Of a DNA stretch of 64,000 nucleotides, positions 51,201-56,377 are shown piece by piece. Positions within the stretch are counted from its first letter, which is position 1; the number at the start of each line of letters is the position of its first letter. The stretch spans positions 7,914,646 through 7,978,645 of the forward strand of contig OZ007514.1 in NCBI GenBank assembly GCA_963931865.1. The letters are read 5' to 3'. Source of the DNA: Axinella damicornis (Eukaryota; Porifera; Demospongiae; Axinellida; Axinellidae). The notes beneath the pieces were generated by a model. It saw nothing but the letters and a program-made list of their open reading frames with translations, did not search any database and was not told where the DNA came from. A program made the translations under genes and the position numbers.

Positions 51201-54200
51201 TGTGCAAACTGACTTGCACACTCAAGGCAACAACATAGCCATGAGTTTGGGCTTTTACATCAGCACAGGTTGCTTGTAGTTGCAATTCTGTCTCACATAA
51301 CTGCTGAAAATCCTTGGGTCCCCGGGTCCTTGGGTCCACCGAATATAGCGTCCCAAGCTTATTTGTGAGTAACTAATGAGGTGCAAGATTTGATGTTGGC
51401 AGGCTTCCACCAGCTAGGATAAAGCACTCATCTGGTATTCACCATTCAGTTCATGGCTATGGGGTATGGCTTGAGTGAGATAGAGCCCTCTCATTTGGAC
51501 ACTTGAGGTTATGGGATATTGTGTGCTCATTAATATTCATAACCTTTGTCCCTCAGTGCAGGAACTAGCTAATGGCATGCAACAAAAATGGCGTATAACA
51601 GCAATAGGAGTACCTTGTGTGGTCTTAGCGCCTGGGTACAACATGCCAACATGGCCAGTGGTATCAAAGTTGAAGGTTGAGTTGGCAAACTTGGCATATC
51701 AGATTTTGCAATCAGAAAGGGCTAACAGGCCAGCTTGGCAGCATCCATGGGAAGTTCCTGACTGGAGGCGGCAGCTCGGAGTGGGTTCGCTTCGCTGCCA
51801 GTGGAAAAATGAGTGATGGTCGTTCATACCACAAAGCTATTTGCTTTTCGCCTGATTGAAGTCCAGTCTAATACACGGTTAGATGTTACTTCAGCGATAA
51901 AAAAAATTGATGCCAAAGTCGCATACACATTCCACTGTTGACTGTAAACCGCAAGCATACACCACACGTGTGCAATAACAAACTGTAACCCGTAACCTTA
52001 AGCACCAGTTTAGTTGATGTGTGGGCTTGATATGGAGCCATTTGGGTTCTGTATCTGCTATTGGTTATTGAACTCAAACAGGGCTACCAGGCTCATTATG
52101 AGCTCCTGATGCTACGTACCTGGTAGGTGAATAATTTTGCCATGTAAATAATAAACGAACGATGACTACTTCAGAATGGCCTACAAAGATTCTGACTGCA
52201 TTTTTGTGATCGCTATCATGCAGTGACACAAACACGGAATAATTGTGCTGAAACTCACCTTGGTGGTGGAGATACATGTGCTTTTTGTTGTGCTGTCAGC
52301 CACCGTTGCTGACTCAATGGACTGAGCATGGTCCCGACGTGACGCGTGTGTTAATTCCGATGAGCTGCAATACCTAGCTTGCACGACCAACGATTGTAAT
52401 GCAGCTACCAGGAGTGCGGTTGCCCCTCGTAATCATTGAGGGCAAAGCCCGAGGTGATTATAGGTGCATCCCCAAGGTCTTATAAGCAGCTAAGAGACCT
52501 GCTTGAGTGCAGTAACCGCCTTAGAGTCTTAGACTATGGGCTATATCTGAAAGACGAATACTTGATGACGTGTCTAATGGATTTTAGAGAGTTCATTAAG
52601 TTTCCAAGATCAAAGCACAATATGCATATCATAGCCTAACTGATTAACATTTGTGCTTCTCTGCTAGTCGTATAGATACGTAGCTGATATACGTAGAATG
52701 AAGAAGCAATGAAATGTTGTTACTGTTTTCTATTCTGCAGTTTGTCAGAGTTGCGAAGCAAATCATGGGAAGCTCATTATCTGATGTGCATGTGGTCGTC
52801 CGTCTCCCGCTGTCCATCCTAGCATTTGTGCTGAAGAATGTAGTGCTCATGTATCCAGTCACCATGTTTATGTTGCTGAGCTGGGAACATTGTTTCAAGG
52901 TAGGAGAGTCCTTCCATGATCTTCGGATGTGCAGTGTATCACATCACACTGCATGAACACTCCTGCTAGTCTGTGGTCAGCTTATAGTTATAGCTGCTCA
53001 CGTGGACTGCAGCTGATTCTTGTCTTGTGAAATGCAAAGTGCCGTATTGTTGCGAAGAGCACCCACTTCCAAAAGAGTGCCCATGCACATTTACAGGCGA
53101 GAGGGTAAGACCTACAGTAGTTTAGCCACCTGACAACAGCACAAGCATATGATTTCCAGTGCTAGGTAGTCGATGCCTGGTAGTTGAGCGAGATGGCCAG
53201 CTGAGGTCACAGTCGCGAGTTTGCTCTGGGCACTTTCCAGATGGCGATGCCAAAAGAGAATCACTCAGGTTTGCTGCCAGTATGTCCACGGCCGCAGTGA
53301 GTATCATGGAAACTATAATAATCTAGCAGAAAGAGAGCCTGAACTCTTGAGACAGTCACAGCAAGGCCGCTTTGTTTTGTCGTTCGTACTTTGACTTCAG
53401 AAAAGCTATGTCATTGATCAAGAGAAGGGTTAACCCGTTGCTTCAACACATTCTTCAGCTAGTACTGACTGAGTTCTACCCAAAGTCTCTGTGTCTCTTC
53501 TGAAAACAAGTGTGTGTGCTTGTAAAGCGCTTAAAATAGCTTATGAAATAAGACTGTCAACTTCTTATACGAGCTGTTTAAACTGAGCTGCCACTTCAAT
53601 GTGAGGGCCATAATATTCACAACACAACGACTTCACTGTAGCCATCTTCAAGAACAGCAATACTGTCGGTCATGTACCACGGGACATTTCCTGGTATTTC
53701 CTGCGGAAGAGTGAGATGACTTGTATCGTCGATATCAACGGTAACTACTCTGATCTGAGAGCTAGAGATGATCTGAAGTTGCACATGTGTAGTTTAGCTA
53801 TTCCAGAAGACGCTCACCAAGGGGTGTTATACTGATGCAAGTGCTTTTCAACTGAGGTCTCTCTGAAATTGTCTGAAGGTATTATTCGCTTGTCCACATC
53901 ACAGATTGTACCATGTGCACCCCTATGATTGTTTGTGAATCTGCCACAGACATGGATTGCCTTCATGAGCTACCTCTGACATTCCAGTCTGTACTATTCA
54001 CCCTATAATTGTTCAAAGCAAAGTATCATTGAGTCGATACCGGTCCTGCGGTATTATTACGTGTGTAATGTGACCAGGCGTTTTGGATACACCTTGTGAC
54101 TAATGTAGGGATTGGTCAAGCTTATTCCTGTAACTACTGCAAGTTCATTTTGAGTGTCTATTAGCTTAGTATGTCTTTTCACACTTTCACAGTTTATGAG

Positions 54201-54300
54201 TGCTGTTTACTTCTACGGTCACGCAATAGTGATTGGGTGGCTGCTGGTCTACTACACAGTCATAAGTCCTCTCAACAAACCAAAGAAGAAGCAGGAATAG
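6272..54300 (+). CDS. LPCAT3: Lysophospholipid acyltransferase 5-like MBOAT protein, 17 exons
   Basis: Exons: 6272-6350, 14347-14405, 15510-15558, 19807-19913, 20663-20762, 23813-23850, 23920-23979, 24149-24196, 25654-25721, 27577-27685, 34416-34502, 35059-35169, 35965-36084, 39825-39871, 49873-50020, 52741-52899, 54193-54300. All junctions are GT-AG and phases close, giving 498 aa (vertebrate LPCAT3 is about 490). Segments follow the family in order: YPFAFVYR, TIPHCVLVLKLIG, VTGFSYFCGS, SFNVNTNQW (predicted active-site Asn) and SLWHGVWPGYL (invariant His). The product is a multi-span ER membrane enzyme that reacylates lysophospholipids from acyl-CoA (family knowledge). It ends KKQE, a KKXX-type ER retrieval signal. 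ATG 6272 is the first in-frame start after a TAA at 6248; an out-of-frame ATG overlaps at 6267. Introns run from 69 bp to 10 kb and carry most of the window's transposons. The 37-codon exon 35059-35169 has no counterpart in vertebrate LPCAT3. Confidence 0.92.
7144..7741. mobile_element. MITE-like element with ~80-bp terminal inverted repeats
   Basis: The left end (GGGCGCATCAAGCCGCCGAA..., through a TGAGTGTTACTA motif near 7223-7235) is mirrored at 7660-7741 with few mismatches. The interior has no credible transposase. Both sides show tagtat, possibly remains of a target duplication. It lies in LPCAT3 intron 1. Confidence 0.75.
7800..8300 (+). repeat. Dispersed repeat with CAGCTGCTGCTCC internal tandem units, copy 1
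   Basis: A ~24-30 bp unit (gattgcgtccgcttcagctg plus ctgctcccc) is reiterated about six times at 7925-8100, followed by a segment 'tctttgtggagttcaagg...cacgtgtcactagt', a C-tract at about 8247 and 'gaacatcctacttctgt'. The same order recurs inverted at 33850-34200 and shortened at 61330-61605, so this is one mobile family. No protein is supported. Confidence 0.65.
8602..8983. mobile_element. TAGCC-family inverted-repeat element, 382 bp
   Basis: Starts TAGCCTTGTTCCCATGCC and ends GGCCTGGGAACGAGGCTA. It is flanked by near-identical 9-mers, gggctgtat (8593-8601) and gggatgtat (8984-8992). The inner part shares the 'agctttt...cgcttgcagtacgg' segment with the copy at 29532. No coding region. It serves as a length reference for the micro copies. 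Confidence 0.75.
9331..9611. repeat. Large palindrome, ~135-bp arms
   Basis: Arms 9331-9465 and 9477-9611 are near-perfect inverted copies (for example GGCCTGTGACATTCGG against CCAAATGTCACAGGCC), separated by about 11 bp. A transcript crossing it would form a long hairpin. It is in LPCAT3 intron 1. No ORF. Confidence 0.8.
10647..11226. mobile_element. TA-flanked MITE (CCGTATAGC family), full-length copy
   Basis: It begins CCGTATAGCAGGTTATTTTC and ends GAAAATAACCCGCTATACGG, with TA on both sides (10645-10646, 11227-11228). A TA duplication suggests mobilisation by a Tc1/mariner/pogo-superfamily transposase (inference). The interior shows no transposase. A second, shortened, inverted copy lies at 23425-23745. 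Confidence 0.85.
11262..11905. repeat. GC-rich minisatellite built on 9-bp units (GGCACC-type)
   Basis: About 640 bp of alternating 9-bp blocks such as ttgggcacc, agggacacc and accggcacc. Because the period is a multiple of three it stays open in several frames, including one on the minus strand that reads as Gly-X-Y triplets (GAQGAGGVS). It has no splice signals or conserved flanks supporting a gene. It directly follows the MITE at 10647-11226. Confidence 0.85.
11906..12914. other. LPCAT3 intron 1 sequence
   Basis: No gene recognised. A TAGCC-family end-like motif (gtctcgttcccagaccg) is present near 12098. Short frames at 12262-12471 and 12240-12548 overlap each other on opposite strands and lack recognisable domains. 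Confidence 0.4.
12915..12955. mobile_element. 41-bp micro inverted-repeat element
   Basis: The 41 bp start TAGCCTCGGTCCCAGGC and end GCCTGGGAATGAGGCTA. The left flank is agtgcatat (12906-12914); the right flank is gtgcatat directly after the element, or the full 9-mer if the terminal A is shared. It is an almost perfect hairpin made of the two family termini. Confidence 0.8.
13490..13920 (-). repeat. Dispersed ~0.5 kb repeat, inverted copy 2
   Basis: Reverse complement of much of 3100-3700 (shared blocks around 'gagaccactcgtg' and 'catgacctgc'). It is bracketed by 'cgaggtt' motifs at about 13092 and 13900, which may mark the ends of a longer unit. Non-coding. Confidence 0.55.
14852..15397. 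mobile_element. TAGCC-family element, 546 bp, with family-specific interior
   Basis: Begins TAGCCTCGTTCCCAGGC and ends GGCTTGGGAACAACGCTA, with weak flanking similarity (catgacta / catgtgta). The interior 14930-15260 recurs at 61980-62310 with about 85% identity by eye ('gcctgttccagag', 'gagccatcgctctggaaag'). Non-coding; LPCAT3 intron 2. Confidence 0.7.
16801..17421 (-). pseudogene. Tyrosine recombinase, N-terminally truncated
   Basis: The frame ends at 16801. From about 17125 downward it matches the C-terminal catalytic half of DIRS/Ngaro recombinases: LCPVAALVAYLATRG, then SSHSFRIGAATTAASRG (His-x-x-Arg box), then LIKILGRWESAAYQRYV with the nucleophilic Tyr. The N-terminal part that should carry the first catalytic Arg (GFFGFLR-like) is absent; upstream residues are unrelated, which places the edge of an internal deletion near 17130. 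The enzyme would have cut and rejoined circular cDNA (family knowledge). As it stands it should be inactive. Confidence 0.8.
17660..19283 (-). pseudogene. DIRS-type gag-like ORF, frameshifted
   Basis: The start is probably at 19283 (MASEESTVREATG). A splice donor follows in GAAGACTCAG|gtgagt near 19156, and an acceptor with a pyrimidine tract (tctctctttcctag) near 18704. After it come Lys/Ala/Pro-rich sequence, RELLPDNIALMDHLE, REVPSLLTWVASFV and NYDYVFRSIAATDDK, then two CCHC zinc knuckles of spacing CX2CX4HX4C (CAYCQEVDHSAAEC near 18050; CAVCRTADHMARDC near 17785). Motifs lie in at least three frames, so several indels separate them. The zinc knuckles suggest nucleic-acid packaging. I recognise the block order from sponge and cnidarian DIRS-like elements by memory. 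Confidence 0.7.
18760..19130 (-). repeat. Four ~91-bp tandem repeats carrying repeated 5' splice-site-like motifs
   Basis: Units beginning near 18804, 18892, 18983 and 19074 share 'cattaccttagtcgcgctg', 'ggcgccgcaggcc' and 'cttaccttgg'. On the minus strand each unit offers two donor-like sequences, CCAAG|GTAAG and CTAAG|GTAATG. The array lies in the presumed intron of the gag-like ORF. Confidence 0.75.
19655..19710. repeat. (GT)n followed by a ~30-base G run
   Basis: A GT microsatellite runs directly into an unbroken G tract. The same GT-to-poly-G arrangement occurs at 56331-56377. Confidence 0.9.
21026..21885. repeat. 40-bp minisatellite, ~21 copies
   Basis: The unit is ggtggctggtggagggtg plus ggtgagggcagcagttgatg with few variants. 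Because the period is not a multiple of three, the frames shift through the array; the long open frames reflect absence of stops, not a gene. It lies in LPCAT3 intron 5 (20763-23812). Confidence 0.9.
22150..23145 (+). pseudogene. Transposase-like relic (family with RNERFH C-terminal motif)
   Basis: The open stretch 22381-22833 contains GKSIRFDHTFKVAANIG, WVPQYDSLFMVMN and VKLDLFHATQRVTRTLR, with Asp residues placed as in RNase-H-fold transposases. Continuing in shifted frames are CGMNFYNIETLI upstream (about 22220) and LPPGAGANRNERFHSHINSQ downstream (about 23015-23075). I know this motif series from repeated cnidarian/sponge ORFs (memory, not searched). Stops and shifts at about 22375 and 22833 show decay. 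It sits sense-oriented in LPCAT3 intron 5. Confidence 0.6.
23425..23745. mobile_element. CCGTATAGC MITE, shortened inverted copy
   Basis: The right end (CCCACGAAAATAACCCGCTA then TACGG) equals the outer end of the 10647 copy; the left end has a diverged first base pair group (TCATATAGCGGG). TA follows at 23746-23747. Relative to the 580-bp copy about 260 bp of interior is missing and orientation is reversed. Confidence 0.8.
24791..25345 (-). CDS. Unidentified 184-codon open frame
   Basis: An uninterrupted minus-strand frame inside LPCAT3 intron 8. It has a basic cluster (RTKRKRGSRKRK) after a hydrophobic/aromatic stretch (GFSVTFFWPSS) and a Pro/Ser-rich C-terminal half. It resembles the gag-like or accessory ORFs of transposons in composition only; I recognise no domain. 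There is no evidence of expression or of terminal repeats around it, so it may be a fragment or chance. Confidence 0.25.
   Translation of the reverse strand: MEGQFVERADAGVPVCVCLQMQQLGLSLEQADWSTRQTCGGFSVTFFWPSSLVRTVKSNGRTKRKRGSRKRKVSTPCHMAAPAGVPTPVVCEQAHEGVPAALINDQPSSESRDGVELQPASNSSPKPDWMACSGITFEEKDSIPGVRYTTPSGEAAWTPVLRCHRPRRKSLQPLECESDAKLFC
26118..26875 (+). repeat. ~280-bp direct duplication
   Basis: 26118-26400 and 26596-26875 share, in order, 'ggtaggagtacgttcaaga', 'ttcaagaggc', 'cagcctaagtgac', 'atctactctactggag' and 'aggtcacatgac...gtgtccaacctcctct'. The copies have diverged by substitutions and small indels. Non-coding; LPCAT3 intron 9. Confidence 0.75.
28583..29419. mobile_element. 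Inverted-repeat element with ~240-bp arms
   Basis: Arms 28583-28840 and 29182-29419 are inverted copies (shared: 'attgggaatggctaccaagg', 'tcacgagtgga / tccgctcgtga'). The middle is about 340 bp. No transposase. Each arm contains ATGGCTACCAAG followed by GTGAGC in one orientation, i.e. a start codon near a donor-like site. It lies in LPCAT3 intron 10. Confidence 0.75.
30050..30412 (-). CDS. HIRAN-like domain protein carried by the Tigger element
   Basis: The 120-aa frame, ATG at 30412, has a single-domain layout: HHVYKAAWSPYIGEELPVQR, NNIHDDFAIAV, TVGHVPREISRVC and a C-terminal LVVPCLYIFRG. The pattern of 'G...Y...GE.L...RE.NN..D..AIAV......VGHVPR' fits the HIRAN fold, known from HLTF/Rad5-type helicases where it binds 3' ends of single-stranded DNA. 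No helicase is attached. It lies within the Tigger termini, head-to-head with the transposase gene (190 bp apart), so it is probably a cargo or accessory gene of the transposon. A degraded relative is at 53600-53840. Family assignment is by recognised pattern, not by search. Confidence 0.65.
   Translation of the reverse strand: MATSFRIESTVRGHHVYKAAWSPYIGEELPVQREVNNIHDDFAIAVLKNSNTVGHVPREISRVCWYFLQKSGSEITCIVNGDRRRSDVEGKGLVVPCLYIFRGKQKHLERLMNLFAKLAA
30602..31954 (+). CDS. Tigger/pogo transposase (CENP-B-type HTH, DDE_1), intact
   Basis: 450 aa without interruption. The start is ATG 30602 or, with better context, ATG 30620 (MSYQRRNSYTVEFK). Residues ~10-60 form a pipsqueak-like helix-turn-helix, ~80-150 a CENP-B/Tc5-type HTH (LSNACLQAKAAEIG...WLWRWKRRNG), and ~175-370 the DDE_1 domain. 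Catalytic aspartates: NMDQT (near 184), LLVIDSYKPH (near 293) and QPMDKCINKPFK (near 331), the DDD form usual for pogo. The C-terminus is strongly acidic (many Glu/Asp/Ser). It would cut the element's ends and insert at TA (family knowledge). Neighbours are the divergent HIRAN-like gene and, downstream, a long palindrome. No defect seen. Confidence 0.92.
   Translation: MLQLTKMSYQRRNSYTVEFKTFVVDWLHRNDCNIHKAAREFNIDRKRVREWDHKYNELQRMNIGAKAKRRKLCSGRTPLSPELDQQLFEFLEEERSAGRPLSNACLQAKAAEIGSGLRLCGFKSSPGWLWRWKRRNGVGMRCGTNSAQKVPADYADQLHHFRKSVIAVRKAKNIDAPRIINMDQTMCRFDMPPKRTNTKKGAKTVRIKTTRAEKKGFTVALAATADGTKLPAVIIFKERGGILGERVRRSLRLPSNVRVRSSTNGWMTATEYQHWLVRVFGKEKDRRLLVIDSYKPHQTEESITMAKERCNTDVIIIPGGCTSIVQPMDKCINKPFKESMRQSWQGWMREDRAKTKMGNLKQPTRQDAINWVSKAWYSIKQETIINSFLICGISNALDGSEDDHVSDDVPVVELDSEAVGEESEDEAEESDSDADELGDPFSDDSDTELD
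32096..32368. repeat. Large palindrome inside the Tigger element, ~112-bp arms
   Basis: Arms 32096-32207 and 32257-32368 are nearly perfect inverted copies ('gatgtagggataccagaacg' and its complement) with about 50 bp between. It is 140 bp downstream of the transposase stop. It may be a foldback MITE that jumped into the transposon, or a structural part of its 3' region. Confidence 0.8.
33850..34200 (-). repeat. CAGCTGCTGCTCC-unit repeat, inverted copy 2
   Basis: Inverted relative to 7800-8300: 'agtgggatgttcatggggtg', 'ctagactagtgacacgcga', 'tcctcgaactccgcgaagaa', then about six 'gcggacgcaatcggggagca' plus 'gcagttgaa' units. A GT-rich microsatellite is at its left edge. Confidence 0.65.
34750..34777. 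repeat. 28-base C homopolymer
   Basis: Uninterrupted C tract in LPCAT3 intron 11, followed by ATAT and a short GA repeat. Similar tracts at 5680-5717 (G), 36205-36230 (G), 36255-36289 (C) and 56353-56377 (G). Their lengths in the assembly may be unreliable. Confidence 0.9.
35059..35169 (+). CDS. LPCAT3: LPCAT3 extra 37-codon exon (phase 0/0)
   Basis: The exon is bounded by ttacag and gtgagt. It encodes a Lys/Asn-rich hydrophilic stretch (LFQNEEKKKVAHAK...) between the segment ending TVWLIA and the one starting EGSCIVTG. In the vertebrate protein these two segments are adjacent. As 111 nt with phase 0 at both ends it can be skipped without a frame change. Confidence 0.7.
36190..36635. mobile_element. 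hAT-like MITE with poly-G/poly-C interior
   Basis: Begins CAGGGGCGGCGGCACG and ends CGTGCCGCCGCCCCTG, a terminus of the hAT type (CAGGGG). A G run (36205-36230) facing a C run (36255-36289) follows the left end. No ORF; the target duplication is unclear (only ttttt shared). LPCAT3 intron 13. Confidence 0.7.
37548..37965 (-). repeat. Dispersed repeat with TAGCC-type end, copy 1
   Basis: Shares with 49100-49640 the order 'ggagaagagtgcctggta', '...gcacatg...gagcagttcc', 'gcgaag...tccactctgga' in opposite orientation for the middle. One end is TAGCCTCGTTCCC (37547). Non-coding. Confidence 0.5.
38790..39610. mobile_element. Inverted-repeat element with ~180-bp arms
   Basis: Arms about 38790-38970 and 39425-39610 are inverted ('cgaaatcagcaggtgggcgg' against 'ccacccacctgccaatttcg'; 'actaaaactataccgat' against 'atcggtatagttttagt'). 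The middle 38990-39300 is related, inverted, to 53130-53400. No transposase found. Confidence 0.7.
40740..41262 (+). repeat. Dispersed ~0.5 kb repeat, copy 3
   Basis: Same order of blocks as 3100-3700, with about 85-90% identity by eye, including 'ggaatgcaggacattggaga' and 'gtgtggggctcgc'. It lies in the 10-kb LPCAT3 intron 14. Confidence 0.65.
41255..41725 (-). repeat. Dimeric ~0.5 kb repeat, inverted copy
   Basis: Reverse complement of the array unit found at 62610-64000: 'gattctgactacaccgccgt', 'actcaccttggtggtggaga', and the end 'accaggagtgcggttgcc'. It abuts the left side of the P-type transposon region. Confidence 0.7.
41991..43103 (+). pseudogene. P-type element gene A (unknown accessory protein), 4-bp frameshift
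   Basis: Exon 1 41991-42009 (MAAVWT, donor gtaagag) joins exon 2 from 42084 (acceptor ttctcttag). It reads through SLVSLVVKHAFTPSML, EEEQALCYIAGYIPMKLKKK, LWVEQVNRGGLFRISNDTYL and DDLLGEI. At 42951-42960 a duplicated 'taat' introduces a stop (TAA 42956-42958); skipping those 4 bases continues with NKWIKILGHSFASVWVEQYQ and a Lys-rich tail to a stop at 43103. I know EEEQ..YIAGYIP-type C-terminal sequences from repeated ORFs in sponges and cnidarians (memory). Function is unknown. It may help transposition since it shares the element with the transposase. No DDE residues recognised. Confidence 0.7.
43168..47719 (-). pseudogene. P-element/THAP9-type transposase, multi-exon, three lesions
   Basis: Minus-strand exons: probable N-terminal piece 47719-about 47385 (basic MPRKKRFKHRKQERR, tandem LPSPGDHDETAKDE; its junction is uncertain), then 46722-46075, 45964-44989, 44886-44725, 44659-44478, 43648-43529 and 43485-43168. 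Motifs follow the P/THAP9 RNase-H-like core: CLTYDEVKIKEG (first Asp), SLTSDGSSPNRKLYRLM (second Asp), FVADVPHLLKTTRNCW, ING KEISWQHLV and LSERFTQDPVESFFGQQRQR near the C-terminus. Damage: an extra base in an A/T run near 45023-45025, a TGA at 44745-44743 where the family has Arg, and a missing base near 44594-44597. No THAP zinc finger was recognised. It probably cannot make active transposase. Confidence 0.8.
44164..44359. repeat. Foldback insert inside the P-type transposase gene, ~90-bp arms
   Basis: Arms 44164-44253 and 44268-44359 are inverted copies ('ttgcaagtcacttggaacat' and its complement at the outer side). It lies in the intron between transposase exons ending 44478 and starting 43648. 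Confidence 0.75.
48603..48919. repeat. Palindrome of two inverted Penelope-like GIY-YIG fragments
   Basis: Arms of ~150 bp meet near 48761. On the minus strand the left arm reads SAEHAWTGHNFDWSEVTILD followed by a segment ending LEARHI. This matches the C-terminal part of GIY-YIG endonuclease domains of Penelope-like retroelements (His...His...DW...ILD...E). Only this end is present in each arm; no reverse transcriptase nearby. Confidence 0.6.
49100..49640 (+). repeat. Dispersed repeat with TAGCC-type end, copy 2
   Basis: Starts tagcctcattcccaggcgc and ends near 'ggataccaggcgctcc'. Inner blocks are shared with 37548-37965. It sits between the P-type element and LPCAT3 exon 15. Non-coding. 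Confidence 0.5.
50106..50690. mobile_element. MITE-like element with repeated AATARACGC-type ends
   Basis: The left end carries serial 'cgaatagacgccgccct' motifs and the right end 'aataaacgccgccctcgaatag' variants, giving complex inverted ends. A 339-nt open stretch inside (50207-50545) has no recognisable domain. LPCAT3 intron 15. Confidence 0.5.
50931..51354. mobile_element. MITE with ~55-bp terminal inverted repeats
   Basis: Begins GGGACACTAAATTCAGTGG and its inverted partner ends at 51354; the GGACC/GGGTCC-rich stretches match across both ends. The flanks (agctttatt / aagcttatt) suggest an 8-9 bp duplication. Non-coding; LPCAT3 intron 15. Confidence 0.7.
52118..52437 (-). repeat. Dimeric repeat, truncated inverted copy
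   Basis: Contains 'gattctgactgcattttt', 'actcaccttggtggtggaga' and the end 'accaggagtgcggttgcc', i.e. one half-unit plus terminus of the family at 62610-64000. It is 300 bp upstream of LPCAT3 exon 16. Confidence 0.65.
53600..53840 (+). pseudogene. Remnant of the HIRAN-carrying Tigger element
   Basis: Reads FTVAIFKNSNTVGHVPRDIS then WYFLRKSEMTCIVD, close to the HIRAN-like ORF at 30050-30412. It is followed by 'ccagaagacgctcaccaagg', the complement of Tigger left-end sequence near 29915-29945. So the left end of a second, internally deleted copy lies here, sense-oriented in LPCAT3's last intron. Confidence 0.7.
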
Positions 54301-55198
54301 CAGGTGTGTGCCATGTCCTGTGTACTTAGGTTGTAACTGCAGGGTTGTTTGATGGGCGTATAGCTGTGGGTAATTTTCCGAAGATTTTAACTCTTTGAAC
54401 GTGAATGGCTACGCCTGTCAAAACACTTCCGCTCATTGAGGAAAGAATTAATCCATAGTTATGTAAAGATTCAAACCATGTCTCGTCATAAATATATTCT
54501 TTGGAGGTTTGATGATCCGACTTGCTGTCCCATATTGATAGTCCAGGATATATTGAAGCTATGCAACTGGCTTGGTACTGTGAATATAGCTTACCTCACA
54601 GATAGGCCTGGGCATATATAACCTTGTTCCCAGGCCGTTTTGGGAGGGAGAAACGGCCTGGCAACTTCTGTGAGTTCAAACTGTATATGGACGTAACGTC
54701 ACGACAATTGCATACCTCATTCAAGCATCTGAAGTCCATGTGATACTTCTGATATTTTCACCGGCTAGGGAGAGTCAGTAGAGGTCAAAGGTCACGTACA
54801 TATTTAATAAGCTTCAGTCATTGATGTGAATATCGTTTTCTGTTTCTTATGCTTCAGCAAAAGGCTGGAGTTCTGTTTCGTTGAAGCAAATATGCTCACG
54901 ACCTTGGACCTACTGATTAGAAGAGAGGCATGGAAGGCGCTTCAACAGGCTAAGCGAGCGTCCGGGTGTCTCTATTCGTTGCATATTAAATATGCACGTG
55001 ACCTTTGACGTACGGTACCGTTCGCCGTTCAGCGGCATATCTACTGTACTATGTAAGTCCCACTGGCCAGACTACCCGTACTAACTGCCTAGCCTAACCC
55101 TGAATGCTACTGGCAGAAAGGAAGTCATACCTTGGTTTCACTATGCTGGGACACCGAACTCTGGGTGACTCGTGCGCATTAGCTACTGTACACGGTAC
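54301..55198. other. LPCAT3 3' flank
   Basis: 3' untranslated/intergenic sequence after the TAG at 54298-54300. No AATAAA close to the stop; a weak variant (cataaata) is near 54488. A degraded TAGCC-like hairpin is at 54620-54665. Confidence 0.4.
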
Positions 55199-55207
55199 AG
55201 TGCATAC

Positions 55208-55244
55208 TAGCCTCGGACCCGGGCGGGGCCTGGGTACGAGGCTA
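55208..55244. mobile_element. 37-bp micro inverted-repeat element with 9-bp target duplication
   Basis: Begins TAGCCTCGGACCCGGGC and ends GCCTGGGTACGAGGCTA. The 9-mer agtgcatac abuts both sides (55199-55207, 55245-55253). Confidence 0.85.
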
Positions 55245-55358
55245 AGTGCATACGATATATGCCGTGTACTAACCTTTGAGGATTCGTTTTCGGTACCGCC
55301 CGTGCAGCGCTAGACAGAAAAATGGTTTTATTTGGTCTCAGCAACGAAAAATGGCTGT

Positions 55359-55392
55359 TCCGTTCATTCCGTTCCGTTCCGTTCCGTTCCGG
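55359..55392. repeat. (TTCCG)n microsatellite
   Basis: About six units of ttccg with one interruption (ttcattccg). Confidence 0.85.
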
Positions 55393-55647
55393 GTTTTAGT
55401 ACTACCCGAGAACTTGAGTTGAACAGGTGTCATGTAAGTGGGTATAATTGAATCAACCATTGAGAAACCTGTCAGTATCCACTTATGAACCCTTAATACA
55501 TAGTGCTTCAGTGTTCAAAGGGAGCCAAAATCAACAGTAACATGTGGTGGTGCAAATGCATGAGATTTGGATATGCATGCGAGCGTGAGATGACACGTAA
55601 ATGCGTGTGTCTCACGTGTGTCTCACGCAGGATTCATGAGACTTGAC

Positions 55648-56105
55648 AGGACTGCTGGTAGCGCAAGCTAGGTCATTCCAATTAACGCACATGTCATGTG
55701 AGGACCATGCTCGGTCGATCGAATCAGCAATGGCGTCCAAAGGGAAGACAATAACTTATTACAGCGCTCACAACTTCGCCAGCACGGTGAGATTTGGCAT
55801 GTGAGCGTCAGTGGACAACATCGATCACACCTGTGTGGTCAGAATCTCTGTGGGGCCTTTGTAAGAGCTGTACTGGTGACGAACTTCAAAGAGAGCGATC
55901 AAGCGATAGCGGCCGATGGCACTACATAAGCGCTTGTATCTCCACCACCAAGGTGAGTTTCAGCACCAAAATTGTATGGTGAGGACAGTGCATGATAGCG
56001 ATCACGACGGTGTAGTCAGAATCTTTGTGCACCATTCCTATCATTGGAACGAATTAAATTTACGCAGCGCAATTTTTCCCCTACCAGGAGTGTAATTGCA
56101 CTCAT
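55648..56105 (+). repeat. Dimeric ~0.5 kb repeat, single copy
   Basis: Carries 'ccaattaacgcacatg', 'cagcacggtgagatttgg', 'tatctccaccaccaaggtga' and 'taccaggagtgtaattgcac' in the same order as the array at 62610-64000. Confidence 0.75.
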
Positions 56106-56330
56106 TGGCAGCATGCACCCTGGCAGAAAATGTAGGACAATGATAGACATAGTGATTGTAATGACAGACCTAGTACTAGTTCGACTCTTTCGTAAAATTA
56201 CCTGGCTCAGTTGCTTAGCAGGCAGTGTTAAATTGCAATAGCATCAGCATTTTCATGAGCATTTTCCTGAGCAGTGTTGGCTTGGATTGTCATAAGTCAA
56301 TGACAATAGCAATAGGATTTATTTCAATGT

Positions 56331-56338
56331 GTGTGTGT

Positions 56339-56369
<31 letters not shown>

Positions 56370-56377
56370 GGGGGGGT
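56331..56377. repeat. (GT)n followed by a ~25-base G run
   Basis: GT microsatellite passing into a pure G tract, as at 19655-19710. Confidence 0.9.
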
